From Gentiana macrophylla (taxonomy: Eukaryota; Streptophyta; Magnoliopsida; Gentianales; Gentianaceae), in the NCBI GenBank assembly GCA_026214975.1, contig JAOBSW010000247.1, forward strand, positions 1 through 64,000: a DNA stretch of 64,000 nt. Reading direction: 5' to 3'. A program made the position numbers and the translations under genes. The notes under the pieces were generated by a model that worked only from the letters and a program-made list of their open reading frames with translations, made no database searches and was not told the origin of the DNA. Within the stretch, counting starts at the first letter, position 1, and each line of letters opens with the position of its first letter. Positions 11,976 through 23,279 of the stretch are shown here, in pieces.

Positions 11976-12841
11976 ACCTTTCTTACCTTTGGAGCGTGGG
12001 AAGGCGGCTCTTTCATTGGCTCTTTCCCTTCTCTTCTAGTTGACTCTCTTCTTTCACATCGATAACCACATAATCTCCCGAGCTTGAGCTTCTTTCCTTT
12101 CAACTTCTTTCTTCTTGACATATTCCTCATGATCCTCATTATCTTCAATCCCATCTATATCACCATCCATAGCTCCCGCTTCCGACTCAATAGGTGCTTT
12201 TCTAGCCTTGTCCTCCCACAAGACTTTCTTTTCTCCATTAGTTCTCAACACTTTGCCACTTCGGGTTAAGATGGCGTTTACACTTCTCGATTTTTTTCGG
12301 TGTTACTCGGTAAACCGCCCTTCAATGAACATGTTCTACCACTTGACCAAATTGAGTCTCAAGATTTTTGATGGCGGAACCATGTTTGTAGTTCATCTCA
12401 ACCATGTCTTTCTTAATCTCCAAAGTTTTTGTTCATTTGTTCCAAGATGACATCGGTTGAACTCTTTTGAGGTATAGGAGCCAAAGGAGGAGGGTGTTGA
12501 TAATTGTTGGAACCTTGTTGATTGTACCCTCCTTGTTGTTGCCTTTGGTGTGGAGGTTGATAGACTTGCCCTTGTGAAGATTGACTTTGATTTTGATTTT
12601 GTCTATAACCTTGGTTTTGGCCTTGGCTTTGATTCCGATTCCAACCTTGATTATTGTTATGCCTCCAAGAACCATCACCTTGATTTACATAGTTTCCTCC
12701 TTGACCTTGTCCCACATAGTTCACATCTTGGGATTCTTCATATGGTTGCCCACCTTGTTGCTCACCCATATATTGGCCTTGATAGGGGCTTTGAGATTGA
12801 TTTTGATATTGAGGCCCGTATTCCATTGCTCCATCGAGCAA
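11976..12841 (-). pseudogene. Element B gag tail and gag-protease linker
   Basis: The 12841-12413 frame is rich in Gln, Asn, Gly and Tyr. The 12251-12054 and 12154-11972 frames are charged (EDNEDHEEYVKKKEVERKEA) and belong to the low-complexity linker between gag and protease seen in Athila polyproteins. They lie in different frames, so at least two indels have occurred. I see no catalytic motif here. Confidence 0.6.
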
Positions 12842-14249
12842 ATACTCATCATCCGCTTAGCCAACTCATTCATGTTATCTTGAGAAAGAGTGCTAGGTTG
12901 CCCTTGAGTCGAGGATTGAGGATAGGCCATGTTTTGGGCTTTGGTTGTCATCCTACAATCCTTTGCCGAGTGTGGTCCGCTACAAATTTGGCAAAGCTTA
13001 GCGCTCTCATTCTCCTTTTCAATCTCCCTGCTTTGTTGTTCCATCGCTTGTACTTGAGCATGATATTGATCATTTGCTTCAACTTCTTTCACTTCAACCA
13101 AACCGGGCTTCTTGCTCCTTGTCCCCTTTCTACTTGACGATATATATTGCCTCGAGGTCTCGGAAATCTTCTCAATTTGGTTCATAGCTACTTCGGGTAC
13201 CATACTCATAATATCTCCATTGCATGAAGCATGCAACGACTTTGATGAACTTGATCCAAACCCGGAAGAAAGCATGAACTACCTCATATGATCTCAACCC
13301 GTGCCCCGGCACTCTCTCAATAACGCCTTAAACCGATCCCATGACTCATGTAGCTCTTCTCCTTCATAAGCATTGAACGACATTATAGCTTCTTTCATAT
13401 CCATGGTCTTCGAGGGGGGGTAATATTTGAGTAGAAAAGTCTTTACCACTTCCTCCCATGTGTGTAAAGAATCATTAGGCAACGAATCATACCACCTCTT
13501 AGCTTGCTCTTTCAAAGTGACGGGAAAAGCATAAGTTTGAGTGCCTCATCACTCACTCCATTGATCTTCGTCGAGTTCACTATTTGGAGAAAGTGATCAA
13601 TGAATAAGTGAGGATTTTCTAAAGCGGTTCCTTGAATATAGCGTTGTCTCCCAACAAATGTATGATGTTCCTATTCAATTCCAAGTTGTTGGCGGCTACC
13701 GGTGGCATTCGGATTGGACTATGCCCCATGTTTGCCGTGGGAGCTAGCACAAAATCTCTACAAGTTAAGCCGCCTTGGTTTTGCTCTTGTTGACCGTTAA
13801 ACCAATTTGGCATCGCGTTTACACCTTGATTGTGAGCTTGGTTTTGGTTTTGTTGAAACCGGTTCAACATCCATGCATTGAATTGTTGCATAAGGCGGGA
13901 TCCATTTGATTCCCTTGAGCCTCGATGTTGAACATTTTGAGGTATCGGCCCATTTGCATTCACAACATTGTTTCCTTGTCCATTCCCACCACCTTGTTGT
14001 GCATTGTTGTTGGCGAGGCGGGTTTTGAATTGGGACTCCATTATCATTTACCAAATTTCCTTCCAAACCTTGTCCACCTTGTTGTGCCATGTCGGATCCT
14101 TCTCCCAACTCACCCGAGTTGTTCTCTTCAAAGACCGGAATCGACTCCTCTACTTGACGACCTCTTCTTCGTTGACTATTTCTACGCCTTGCGTAAGCTT
14201 CAATCCCGTCTATGTATGGCTCGAGTGGTGTTTGAGATCTCCGGGTCAT
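12721..14249 (-). pseudogene. Element B gag, broken
   Basis: Four frames cover gag. It starts at 14249 with MTRRSQTPLEPYIDGIEAYARR, shifts frame near 14000, and continues through 14047-13619. The 13515-13294 frame holds the retrotransposon gag core (KRWYDSLPNDSLHTWEEV and KALLRECRG). The 13275-12721 frame holds a zinc knuckle CQICSGPHSAKDC (CX2CX3HX4C), the form typical of Athila. Gag normally builds the virus-like particle and binds the RNA. Several frameshifts make this copy inactive. The start lies about 95 bp downstream of the primer site. Confidence 0.82.
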
Positions 14250-14343
14250 GCACTACAAAAAGCAAACAACAAGAAAACAGTAAAATAAAACCTAGGCCCA
14301 AGCCTTCGGTTCACTTACAAGATATCACAAATAGCACACAAGT

Positions 14344-14360
14344 CCCCGGCAACGGCGCCA
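14344..14360 (-). other. Primer binding site of element B, tRNA-Asp
   Basis: The minus strand reads TGGCGCCGTTGCCGGGG, complementary to the 3' end of plant tRNA-Asp (CCCCGGCAACGGCGCCA). It sits three bases from the LTR end at 14364. This is the usual primer for Athila elements. Confidence 0.9.
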
Positions 14361-14363
14361 TTT

Positions 14364-15676
14364 TGATGAGCGTTTTTTCACCAAACAGAATTTATAAGAT
14401 GCTCAAGACAACGGTGACTAAACAAGCTCTCTAACCGCAAGATGTACCGGTCGATTGCTAGTATAGCTACTGAGGAGTCCGAGGTCGATCCCAAGAGACA
14501 AGTGTTTGTGAATACCAAAGTGAGCGTAATTCTTAGTCTAGGTGGTCAAGTGTTGGATAAATGTTGAAATTAAAGTAAAGCAAGCTAACAAGTCTAAAAA
14601 GAGGTAGAAAGATTACACTACTAGATTTCAAAGATGGATAAGGGGACATAGCCGAACCATGATCAATAAGGCTAATCTCAACCCCAAGGATGACAAAACC
14701 GGGAGTGTGCAATATAACAAGCGAACTCTTGCATTCAATTTCACGGGTGCGAACTCCTAAACCCGGTGCTAGCGTCTCGAACAACTCTCTTCTAACACCT
14801 TAAGCCTTGTCAAGGTCGAACAACTCTCCCTAACAAGTCATGTTTTGCACTCGAGCCGCTTAAAGCGTAAAAGCGAGTAACCTCGTGATAAGCTCGGTTT
14901 AACAACTAAAAGCGAGACTACACCACGATCCTGGAACCCTTTTCCCACACCCCTCTCTCTCGAACAACTCTCAAGAGTGATGTGTGTGATTTTGACCTAG
15001 GTGATCAATCTAGCCCAAATCCGTTATAACAAGTTCTAAGGCGTGAAACATGCAAGAAACAACAATAAAAGCACTACCCACTCCCAATTTCATCACCCAA
15101 AGGGTGATTTCACCAAATTTCACATGACCCGGCTATGAAGAGAATTTAGCTACTCATTATACTAATCAAAACATGCACAAAGCAGTAAATAAGAGCCATA
15201 ACAAGTAAAAGAGAAGAGAAATATACCATAAGATTGCAGAAATTGAGTTGAGATCCGAAAAGTACAAAATAGAGAAGTAATTAAAGGTGGTCTCTTAGTG
15301 TTTGAAATGAAAATCTAAGCTAAGAAATGGAAAGATTGAGCTAAGATGTTGTTGATTTACACTAAAAGGAAGTATTCTAAGCTATTACAAAATTCGAGCT
15401 ATGAAGGGGTAGAGTTTAGCTAAGAAGATGAATAATAATCCCAAAATGGGCTAAGGGGGTATTTATAGGTGGAGGAAAATCCCGCAGATTTTTTGGTTGA
15501 ACGCTGGTTCCATAGGAGTGGAGCGTGCGTTCGCTTGAAGTTCAGGCGACTTAGGGCTTTTGTCTTTCAAACGCTGGTTTACTGAGGCATGGAACGTGCG
15601 TTTGAGAGGTGCAGAACGCGACGTTCCAAGGTAGGGAACGTGCGTTTGAATAGCCTGGAACGCACGTTCTGGGTAA
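14364..15676 (-). repeat. 5' LTR of element B, truncated to 1313 bp
   Basis: It matches 1404-2705 of the 3' LTR closely, then stops at the shared bases TAATTG, after which element A integrase sequence begins. About 460 bp of the LTR start are missing. The TATA word is at 15460-15468 and a block of AACG/CGTT words at about 15498-15672. Confidence 0.85.
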
Positions 15677-16990
15677 TTGGGCAAAGCCTTAGCTTCTACC
15701 CATTTCGTAAAGTAGTCAACTGCAACAACCACGAATTTGAGATTTCTCGGTGCTCGGGGTAAAGGTCCGACAATGTCGACTCCCCGCTGATCGAACGGAC
15801 ATGCTGACGAGATGACATTCATGTCTTGTGCTTGTTGATGAGAAATATTATCATGAATCTGACAAGAGTTGCATTTCTGAACAAGATTATTCGCATCTCG
15901 TTGCATCGACGGCCAAAAGTACCCAGCTAACTTGCATTTTCGAGCTAACATTCTGGCCCCACAGTGATTCCCACAGGCTCCTCTGTGAATCTCTTCTAAG
16001 AGGTATTCACCTTCACTTTCAGAAACACATCTCAACCATGGACTCACAAAAGATTTCCGATATAGGATGTCGTCGAAGAACGCATATCGAGCCGATTGGA
16101 GTCGAATTTTTCTGGCTTGTATCTTGTCGGATGGTAAAATTCCATCTTTGAGGTAAAGAGCGATCGAGTCCATCCACGTGGCCTGCTGAGTGATCGGCTG
16201 GGCCTCTGTCTCGATGTAACTTCTTTCGGTCAATAACTCGACTAGAACCTTCTTACTAGACATGAAGTTTGATGCAAGCTTTGAGAGGGCATCGGCTCTT
16301 TTGTTCTGACTTCGAGGAATCTGTTCAAATTGAACTGTCTTAAACTTAGGTATGAGACCTTGGACAGCTGCTAAGTAATTCTTCACAGTTTCTTCCTTAG
16401 CCTCATACTCCCCTTTCACATGATTTACCACCAATTGCGAGTCACTATACACCAATAGATCCTCGACACCCAACTTCCATGCAAGTTTCAGGCCAGTTAT
16501 CATGGCTTCATACTCAGCCTCGTTGTTCGTTGATTTAAAATCAAACCGAAGGGCGTATGGGAATTCTTCGCCTTTCGGGCTTACTAGAAGGAGTCCTGCT
16601 CCTGCCCCTTCCTTGCTCGATGCTTCATCGACTTGGAGAGTCCATTTCTCTTTTGGACTTTGCTTCTCTTGGTCGAGCTGGATGGAGATCCCTTCAGCTA
16701 AAAAATCTTCCAAGGCCTGTGCTTTTATCGCAGTTCGAGAAACGAACTCAATGTCGTACTGGGCCATTTCTACCACCCATTTCGCCAATCGACCTGAGGT
16801 GTCGGGCTTCGCCAAAATCTGCTTTAATGGTTGGTCTATGACTACCGCAATAGGATGAGCTTGAAAATAGGGCCTCAACTTTCTCGAGGCGTGAACCAGA
16901 GATAGTGCTAACTTCTCAACTGGTGAGTACCGGACCTCGGGACCATGCAATGCCTTGCTGACAAAATAGATTGGCACCTGGACCTGTACC
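15677..16990 (-). pseudogene. Element A dual RNase H plus integrase N-terminal part
   Basis: One long open minus frame (the track continues to 15463 through element B LTR and to 17076 through the solo LTR, both spurious). It holds the end of the Gypsy RNase H (YFVSKALHGPEVRYSPVEKL), then a second, archaeal-type RNase H with all four acidic positions: QVDEASS, NNEAEYEAMI, YSDSQL and NKRADALSKL. Next is the integrase HHCC finger (HRGACGNH, CNSC) and the first catalytic aspartate (GVDIVGPLPRAP). The part ends at KALPN where element B is inserted. This section itself has no stops and is well preserved, unlike gag. Confidence 0.87.
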
Positions 16991-18697
16991 TGATGGCCAA
17001 AATAGTGACAGTCCAACTTTAATCGGCAGTGTACCGAGTCGGATGCACTATGGTAGCGAGCAAGGTCGTATCCCACGATGAATCAATCTAGTATAAAAGC
17101 CATTTTTGGACTTAGTTTAGGTCAACCAAGATATTTCAAGTTTAATTACACTAAAACAAATTATAAACTAAAGATACTAAAGAGAGAAAGAGACATAGCC
17201 AAACTATGATCCAATTGATTACTTTCACCCCTCTAATCGATTAGCTCGGGAATGGGATTAACCAACCTACCAACCTCTACTTATATCGACTCATTCATGG
17301 GTGCAAACTCCTAAGCTAGTGTAAGACGCCATGCAACAATCCAACACCCTTTGCCCGGTTCAACAGTCCGCCTTTAAGGATTTAACTGACCGAAACAAGA
17401 TTAACGCGTTAGAGTTGCCCGATTTCACAACCGATTGAACCTCACTCCCTAATCAATCTAAACAACTCAGTTGATTATAAGGAATGATCTTAAAACCCCT
17501 TTTCCCACACCCATTCGCAACATACATTTATAAAAGTGGTGTGTGAGTTCATGAACTAGGTGTACAATCTAATTCAAGCATTGATAACAAGTTTTAAGAC
17601 ATGAATTCGTCAATATAACAACAATTAAACACTACCCATTCCCAATTTCATCAATTAGAGGGTGATTTCATCAATCTTCACATAATTTGGCTATGAAAAG
17701 TTTAGCTACTCATCATTAAACAAGAAATAACAATCAAAACAAGAAATGAAGCCATAAAACAAGAAGAAAGATGCTATTAATTACCAAAATCGCAGCAAAT
17801 CCGGATTACATCAAGTTTCAACACCACCCATTGTCAATTGATGATGAAGAAGACCCAAAATGATAAAATCCAAGAGTAGAGAAGAAACTATAGCTAGAAT
17901 CTAAGCTAAATTGAAGTAGTATCTAGTGTAGGAATTAATCTAAGGGTGAGGGAGAAGGATTTCGACCTAGAGATGAATTTGGGGATCAAGGAGTGAATTC
18001 TGAAGTGTAGAAAGTAGAGGGGAAGTGTGTAAAAATCTATGCAAAAAGATATATATATGCTCCAAAAATTATGCTTGAAACGGCCTAATGTGCGCACATT
18101 CCGCCTGGTGTGCGCACACAATACAACCTGTCCATCCAATGTGCACACACCTTTCTGAATGTGCGCACATTCCTTCTGTGTTATTATTCAGCATTGATAG
18201 GCCTTCAGTAATTGGGCAATATCTCTGCGTGTAGAGCTCCAATTTGAGTGATTCAAAGTGCGTTGGAAAGCTCATTCAATTATCTACAACTTTCATGAGA
18301 ACCTCAAGTCCATAAAATGCCTCCAACAATGATGAAAGTGCAGATAAAGTGAATGTAAGGTGAAAACATCAACTACTTTTGATCCGTTCCATTTCCGGGC
18401 TTCGGTTTCATCACTCTAAGTCTCATGCCTCATCTTCCGGGCTCACGAGTCACCTATTTCCTGCATTTCCATAGCAACCGACATACCAAGCATAATTCTA
18501 CAAGATAAATAGGGCTCGAAAAGGGTCAAAAACATCGTAAAATGCCGAGGTTTTCCATCAATGTGACGGTTCATCTCAAAGTGATTGCTCAATGTGTTTT
18601 GCCCTATTAATGGTCTAAAACTACCCAATACAAGCCAAAAGTGTCATAAATGGGGGTTAAAACATGCACCGGAGCATAGTAAAGTTGACTCTCATCA
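16991..18697 (-). mobile_element. Solo LTR of an Athila-type element, 1707 bp
   Basis: On the plus strand it runs from TGATGGCCA to CTCTCATCA and is flanked on both sides by GTACC (16986-16990 and 18698-18702). There is no internal region, primer site or polypurine tract, so it is the product of LTR-LTR recombination. Its low-coordinate half (about 17560-17790) aligns with the LTR of element B, and 18195-18697 aligns with the LTR at 24395-25330. The element A reading frame resumes exactly after removal of the LTR and one GTACC. Confidence 0.92.
18085..18175 (-). promoter_or_regulatory. Array of TGTGCGCACA words upstream of the solo LTR TATA region
   Basis: Four closely spaced words on the plus strand are variants of the palindrome TGTGCGCACA: ATGTGCGCACATT twice, TGTGCGCACACA once and TGTGCACACA once. 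An AT-rich TATA candidate (ATATATATA) is at 18048-18058. On the minus strand the words are therefore upstream of the presumed promoter, a position fit for an enhancer. Confidence 0.55.
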
Positions 18698-19712
18698 GTA
18701 CCCCTTCTCTGACTAGAACCGCACTCACTGCCTCCTCGCACACGGCCAAATAAACCAACAAATTCTCCCCTTCTCGAGATGAAGTGAGGGTGGGTAACTC
18801 TGAAAAATAGGCTTTCAATTCCTCAAAGGCTGTCTGACATGCATCATCCCAATGAAAAGGACTGGCCCTACGAAGTATCTTGAAGAATGGTAGCGCACGC
18901 TGGGCGGATCTCGATAAGAATCTGTTGAGAGCGGCCATTCGGCCGGTGAGCCTTTGTACTTCCTTTATATTTCTAGGTGCGGGCATATTCTTCAGAGTGT
19001 CGATCTTATCCGGGTTCGCTCGAATCCCGTCCTTCGAAATCATGTAGCCCAAGAACTTACCCGACCTGACTCCAAAAGTACACTTCTTCGGGTTCAACCT
19101 CATCTGGGTTTCTCGTAACACTTCAAAAACCTCTTGAGCATCGACCAAGTACTGACTTATAGATCGACTCTTAATAAGCAGGTCGTCTACGTAAACCTCC
19201 ATGCATCTACCAATTTTCTTTGCAAAGATCTTATTGACTGCCCTCTGGTATGTTGCCCCATCATTCTTTAATCCGAATGGCATGGTCACATAGCAGAAGG
19301 TGCCGAATTCCGTGATAAACGCTGTTTTCTCCGCGTCTCGAGGATCCATTAGAATTTGGTGGTATCCTTTATACGTGTCTAAAAAACCAAATACTTCAAA
19401 ATCAATGGTTGAATCTACTAACCTGTCGATTTTAGGCAGCGGATATGAGTCTTTCGGGCATGCTTTGTTCAAGTCTGTAAAATCCACACACATGCGCCAA
19501 CTGCCATCGAGTTTCTTGACTAATACCGGGTTAGCTAGCCACTCTAGATAGAATACCTCCCTCACTATCTGGGCCGCTAGTAGCTTGCCGACTTCTAACT
19601 CAATAGCCTCAAGTCGATCCAACGCAAAATTTCTCTTCTTCTGCTTGACTGGCTTCTTATCCTGGTCATTTTCGAGCTTATGAACCGCGATGTCGGTTGA
19701 CAACCCTGGCAT
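18698..19712 (-). pseudogene. Element A reverse transcriptase
   Basis: An uninterrupted RT frame. It starts with MPGLSTDIAVHKL, then PVKQKKRNFALDR, WRMCVDFTDLNKACPKDSYP, FGFLDTYKGYHQI with the first catalytic aspartate, and EVYVDDLLIKS (YVDD at about 19182-19193) with the other two. The connection domain follows (LTGRMAALNRFLSRSA) and the start of RNase H (LVYLAVCEEAVSAVLVREG). The wording is typical of Tat elements. The frame stops only because the solo LTR interrupts it. It makes DNA from the element RNA inside the particle; this copy cannot do so because neighbouring parts are broken. Confidence 0.9.
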
Positions 19713-19769
19713 GTCAGTGGCCTTCCAGGCAAAAATATCCTTGAACTCGATTAATAATTCGATCAGTAG

Positions 19770-20340
19770 CTATTTTTCTCTCTGCGGGATACAAATCCCG
19801 ACTTGCACACATTGATCGTCCTCTCCTTCCCAGAGTCGGACGTTCTCGACCACATCACTAGAGACCCAATTCTTCTCCTCTTCTTCCTCTGGGATCAGTT
19901 CCTCGACTAAGATCTGCTGAACTGCCATCATCCCATTCATAACAACGGAGTTACAACTCCTCGCGACCTCAACATCTCCCTTTACTTCGTGGGAACCGTT
20001 CCTCGTTGGAAACTTCATGCTATTATGAAAAGTCGAGATGATAGCTTGAAGATCGAAGAGCGCTGGTCGTCCCAAGATAACATTATAAGCAGAGGGAGCT
20101 TTGACCACCACATAGCTTAATTCAAGTGTTCTTCCTTTCTCTCCATCCCCAACTGTCGTGAGTAACTTTATCGAGCCCATAGGATGAACTGCTTGCCCCG
20201 TAAATCCAAACAGAGGGGATGCTATAGGTGCTAGGTCTTTCTCCTTCAACTTCATCGCTTTAAAAGCCGAGTGATATAAAATATTTACCGCACTTCCGTT
20301 ATCGATACAGACTCTCGATACACGTACTCGGCTAATTACT
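19770..20340 (-). pseudogene. Element A aspartic protease
   Basis: The active-site region reads VCIDNGSAVNILYH near 20300-20320, with Asp-Asn-Gly-Ser in place of the more common DTGS or DGGS. The flap-distal part follows in the 20255-19770 frame (LSYVVVKAPSAYNVILGRPAL), where the ILGRP block is typical. An acidic tail (VEELIPEEEEEKNW) leads to the RT. The protease and RT frames are separated by a stop near 19770. Confidence 0.75.
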
Positions 20341-20350
20341 GCCTCGATAA

Positions 20351-22136
20351 CTAACCCTTCGCTATGACTCCTGGACTTGGGGATATCATCTCGAGGGCCG
20401 TATCCGACTTCCGTCGTGAATCTGAGCTGCTTGCGCTCTCTCGAGCTACTAGCTGGCTCTTCACTGGTCTGGTCTTTGTCACTCTCACCCGGACCGAAGA
20501 TCGTATTAACGTAGTTGACTGGTCGGTTATCTTCATATCTGTCTCGACCAAAACTGTCTCTGTTGTTTCCATCCCGACCTGGGGATCGATTCCTCTGAGG
20601 TGATCAATCTCTTCGCCTCCGGGCGTCTCGGCCTCGATTCCTATCTTGATCGGAGTTCTTTCTCTTAAACTCTCCACGCCCTCTGGGCCCATCGTACCGA
20701 GATCTGTCAACAACTTCATCCAGCTTCCCTTCCTGGATACAGACGTCAATGTCTTTTTTCAAGTCGATACAATCCTCTGTTGTATGACCTATGTCTTCAT
20801 GAAAGTCACAGTACTTGCTTGCGTTCCTCTTTTCTCGAGGTTTCTTCAACGGTGGCGGTTTCCTTGCCAAGTTCTTTGAGAGCATGATCGATAACACCTC
20901 GGCTCGAGATCGATTGAGTGGAATAAAATCTTTATCACGCGTAGGTCCTTTCTTGCCCCCACGGTCTGAGGCGGGTGTTTCGATATGATCCCAGACGGAC
21001 GGCTTGCTGTCGATGTCCTGTCTCTTGGATTGGTTCCGGTTCGGACCTCGATTGTCCTTTTTGGAATCCATCCAGTCGGATTGGGTGTGCCTTCGCACTG
21101 CCTCCTCCCCTTGACAGAATCGATGTACCACATTAACACATTCGTCCATCGTGTGGGGACATCTCTGCTCAACTTCATGTACAACTTTGTATTACGCAGC
21201 CCCCCCACGAATGACGTGATCAAAAGTCGGTCATCTGCGTCCTTGACCTGCATGGCCTCGAGATTAAACCTCTTTAGATATTCCATTACCGTTTCGTCCT
21301 TTTGCTGCCTCACATTCATGAGGTGCGTGGCACTTAGGTGAAACTTCTTGTTCACTATGAACGCGTCCCGAAACTTGCGAGCTAGCATGGCAAAACTGGA
21401 GATCGACCCTGGCCGTAGCTTCGTAAACCATTCTCTTGCTCGACCCACGAGTAGCGTCTCGAACGCCCGACATCGCATTGCATCGGGGGCTCCATCTAAC
21501 CTCATCTGAGATAGATACCTATGGAGATGGTCCTCCGGGTCGGTGGTACCATCATAAGGCTCTATCTTCGGAATCTTAAACCCCTTTGGGTTTAGGGAAG
21601 CTCTCGATCTCCTTCGTGAATGGAGACACTAACCATAACGAGACCTGGTTCTTTCCCAGAATAACATTCAACTCCTCCCTGACGCTATCATCATCCATTT
21701 TCTGGTGCTTTTGATGGATCTCGTGCCTCTTCCTCTCCACTGAACTAGAGGACGCACTGACTTCGTCTCCAGGAGTCTGTTTAGGCTTGTCCGCTGCATC
21801 TTTCCGACCGCCTTCCGCCGTGGCGTCTTTCTGGGCGGCGGCCGCTTGTCTTTGTGCTGTGACTGCCTCTGCAATAATTCTAGACATTACCTCCAGGTTC
21901 GCCCCTGCTAATTGATCCACAAGCGCTCGATATTCTGGAGCAAGTCCTTGATTTTCGTGCTGGTGATTTTCCTGGGTAGGATCCAAGACTGGATCTTTTC
22001 CTCCCTGCTTTTGCTGAGGATCTTGCTGAACGAGATCCAAGACTGGATCTTTTTCCCCTTGCGTATCGGGATCGGACGGCTCATTGATCTGGGAGCCTTG
22101 ATCGGCAGCTTTAGATGCAGCTTTTCTGGGAGGCAT
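20351..22136 (-). pseudogene. Element A gag
   Basis: It begins at 22136 with MPPRKAASKAADQGS, about 30 bp after the primer-site region. The N-terminal part (to 21576) is rich in Gln, Ala and charged residues and holds a duplicated KDPVLD motif. The next frame (21505-20846, readable from about 21600) holds the gag core: GRAREWFTKLRPGSISSF and HLMNVRQQKDETVMEYLKRF. The third frame (21149-20604) carries the Tat-type finger CDFHEDIGHTTEDC, followed by an Arg/Asp-rich tail. Frameshifts are near 21580 and 21150, so the protein cannot be made in full. A further frame, 20749-20351, bridges to protease. Confidence 0.82.
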
Positions 22137-22168
22137 CGTGTTCTTACGTATTCAATCAAGAGAAATGG

Positions 22169-22186
22169 ACCCTCCTTCTAGCGCCA
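22169..22186 (-). other. Primer binding site candidate of element A
   Basis: The minus strand reads TGGCGCTAGAAGGAGGGT directly after the LTR end. The TGG start matches the complement of a tRNA CCA end. I could not assign the tRNA from memory. Confidence 0.5.
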
Positions 22187-22187
22187 A

Positions 22188-22783
22188 TGACGATGACAAA
22201 TTATGTCACCTTAATAATCCGGGTCCTAATATGAATCTAATGAAGAACACCCAAGAACCCTAATGCCAAAAAGAGTATGATGATGGGGGATTTTAGTATT
22301 TGCGGCTGAGTCTAAGACTGTATCTTAGATTGCCTACGTATCCTGTTTTGTTCCAGGAATCAAGCCTTACGTAGTTCCTGGATTGGGGTATTTATATTGA
22401 CAATACTTGCCTAAACCCTAAGGTTAAGTCGGCTTATGTCATTGTCATCTTTACCCTTTAATGGGCCTTAAACCCTTGCCCAAGCTATCGCTGCTAATGG
22501 GCTTGGACAGCTGGTGCGGACTCTGTCCTCGAGGTCGATATTCCAACTTGCGGTAATCGACCATGGAACTCATCGTCCTACACTGCTAGCTGGTGTTGAT
22601 TCTGTCCTTATGGACTTGTCGTCTCACACTGCTCGATAGTCGATCGTCGTAGCCTGGCGTCTACTAGATGGCCTTAGCCTCGAGCCTGGGCATCGACATG
22701 AATACCTTGGTGCTTTATCCATAACGCTGTTTCAGGACCAATCGATAGACGATACGTGGAGGGAGTGAAACCCTGTATCGTCA
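22188..22783 (-). repeat. 5' LTR of element A, 596 bp
   Basis: On the plus strand it begins TGACGATGACA and ends CTGTATCGTCA, so the termini form a 7-bp inverted repeat, TGACGAT/ATCGTCA. It lies next to the primer-site candidate on one side and to Copia gag sequence on the other. The matching 3' LTR is outside the window, so this is inferred from structure. Confidence 0.72.
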
Positions 22784-22987
22784 ATAGGTAGTATTTTACA
22801 AAGCTTAAAATGCTTTGGGATGAGATGGATGTTTTGGATCCCATTTCGCTTTGTACCTATCATGCTTTGTCAATTTACAAAGAAATTTCGGAGAGATGGA
22901 AGGTTATCAGGTTTTTAAAGGTTTGAATGAAAAATATTCGAATGTTAGTACTAAGATCTTGATGATCAAGCCACTGCCAGCTGTTAA

Positions 22988-23279
22988 GGGCATTCACATC
23001 AGAAGCCCTATTTTTCATCCTTAAAATAATATAAAATAATACATATCTTTATTTTACAGCATCTCAATTCAAAACACTCCACAGCAGCATCCTTATCCCC
23101 ATCTTTATACCAAATAACATTAAAATAGGGATAGTGCTCCACAAATAGGGATACATTATTCATTGACCTTAAAAATAAATAGGGATGGAGCTTCTGCTGT
23201 GGAGGTATTTGAGAAAACTTCCCTTTTTATCTTTGTTTTAGGGATAGAGCACCATATAGGGCTTCTGATGTGAATGCCC
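22988..23279. mobile_element. Harbinger/Tourist-type MITE, 292 bp
   Basis: It has terminal inverted repeats of at least 23 bp (GGGCATTCACATCAGAAGCC at both ends in opposite orientation) and a TAA duplication at 22985-22987 and 23280-23282. The three-base target with G-rich ends fits PIF/Harbinger. Removing it joins the two parts of the Copia gag. It has no coding capacity. Confidence 0.88.

Larger units (their letters stand above)
1404..15676 (-). mobile_element. Element B: Athila-type Ty3/Gypsy retrotransposon nested in element A
   Basis: Two copies of one long LTR bracket a minus-strand internal region with primer site, gag, protease, RT, integrase, an Athila-type extra ORF and a polypurine tract. 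The primer site matches the 3' end of plant tRNA-Asp, typical of Athila. The low-coordinate LTR (1404-3179) is full length; the high-coordinate one (14364-15676) has lost about 460 bp of its 5' end together with some integrase sequence of element A. No target duplication can be checked for that reason. All coding regions are broken by frameshifts or stops, so the element is dead. Confidence 0.87.
1..22783 (-). mobile_element. Element A: Tat-type Ty3/Gypsy LTR retrotransposon, 3' end outside window
   Basis: This is the host element of the left third. On the minus strand it reads 5' LTR, primer-site region, gag, protease, reverse transcriptase, RNase H, a second RNase H, integrase and a noncoding tail. 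The order protease-RT-RNase H-integrase defines Ty3/Gypsy. A CX2HX4HX4C gag finger and the second, archaeal-type RNase H are known marks of the Tat clade. It is interrupted by element B (1404-15676) and by a solo LTR (16991-18697). Its 3' LTR is not in the window. Frameshifts in gag and integrase show it is not autonomous. It is inserted in a Copia gag relic that starts at 22784. Confidence 0.85.

Noticed and set aside
12550..13137. 195-residue plus-strand frame with hydrophobic repeats
   Set aside because: It is the shadow of the Gln/Asn-rich gag on the minus strand.
13925..14434. 169-residue plus-strand frame
   Set aside because: It lies opposite gag and crosses the primer site and LTR border of element B.
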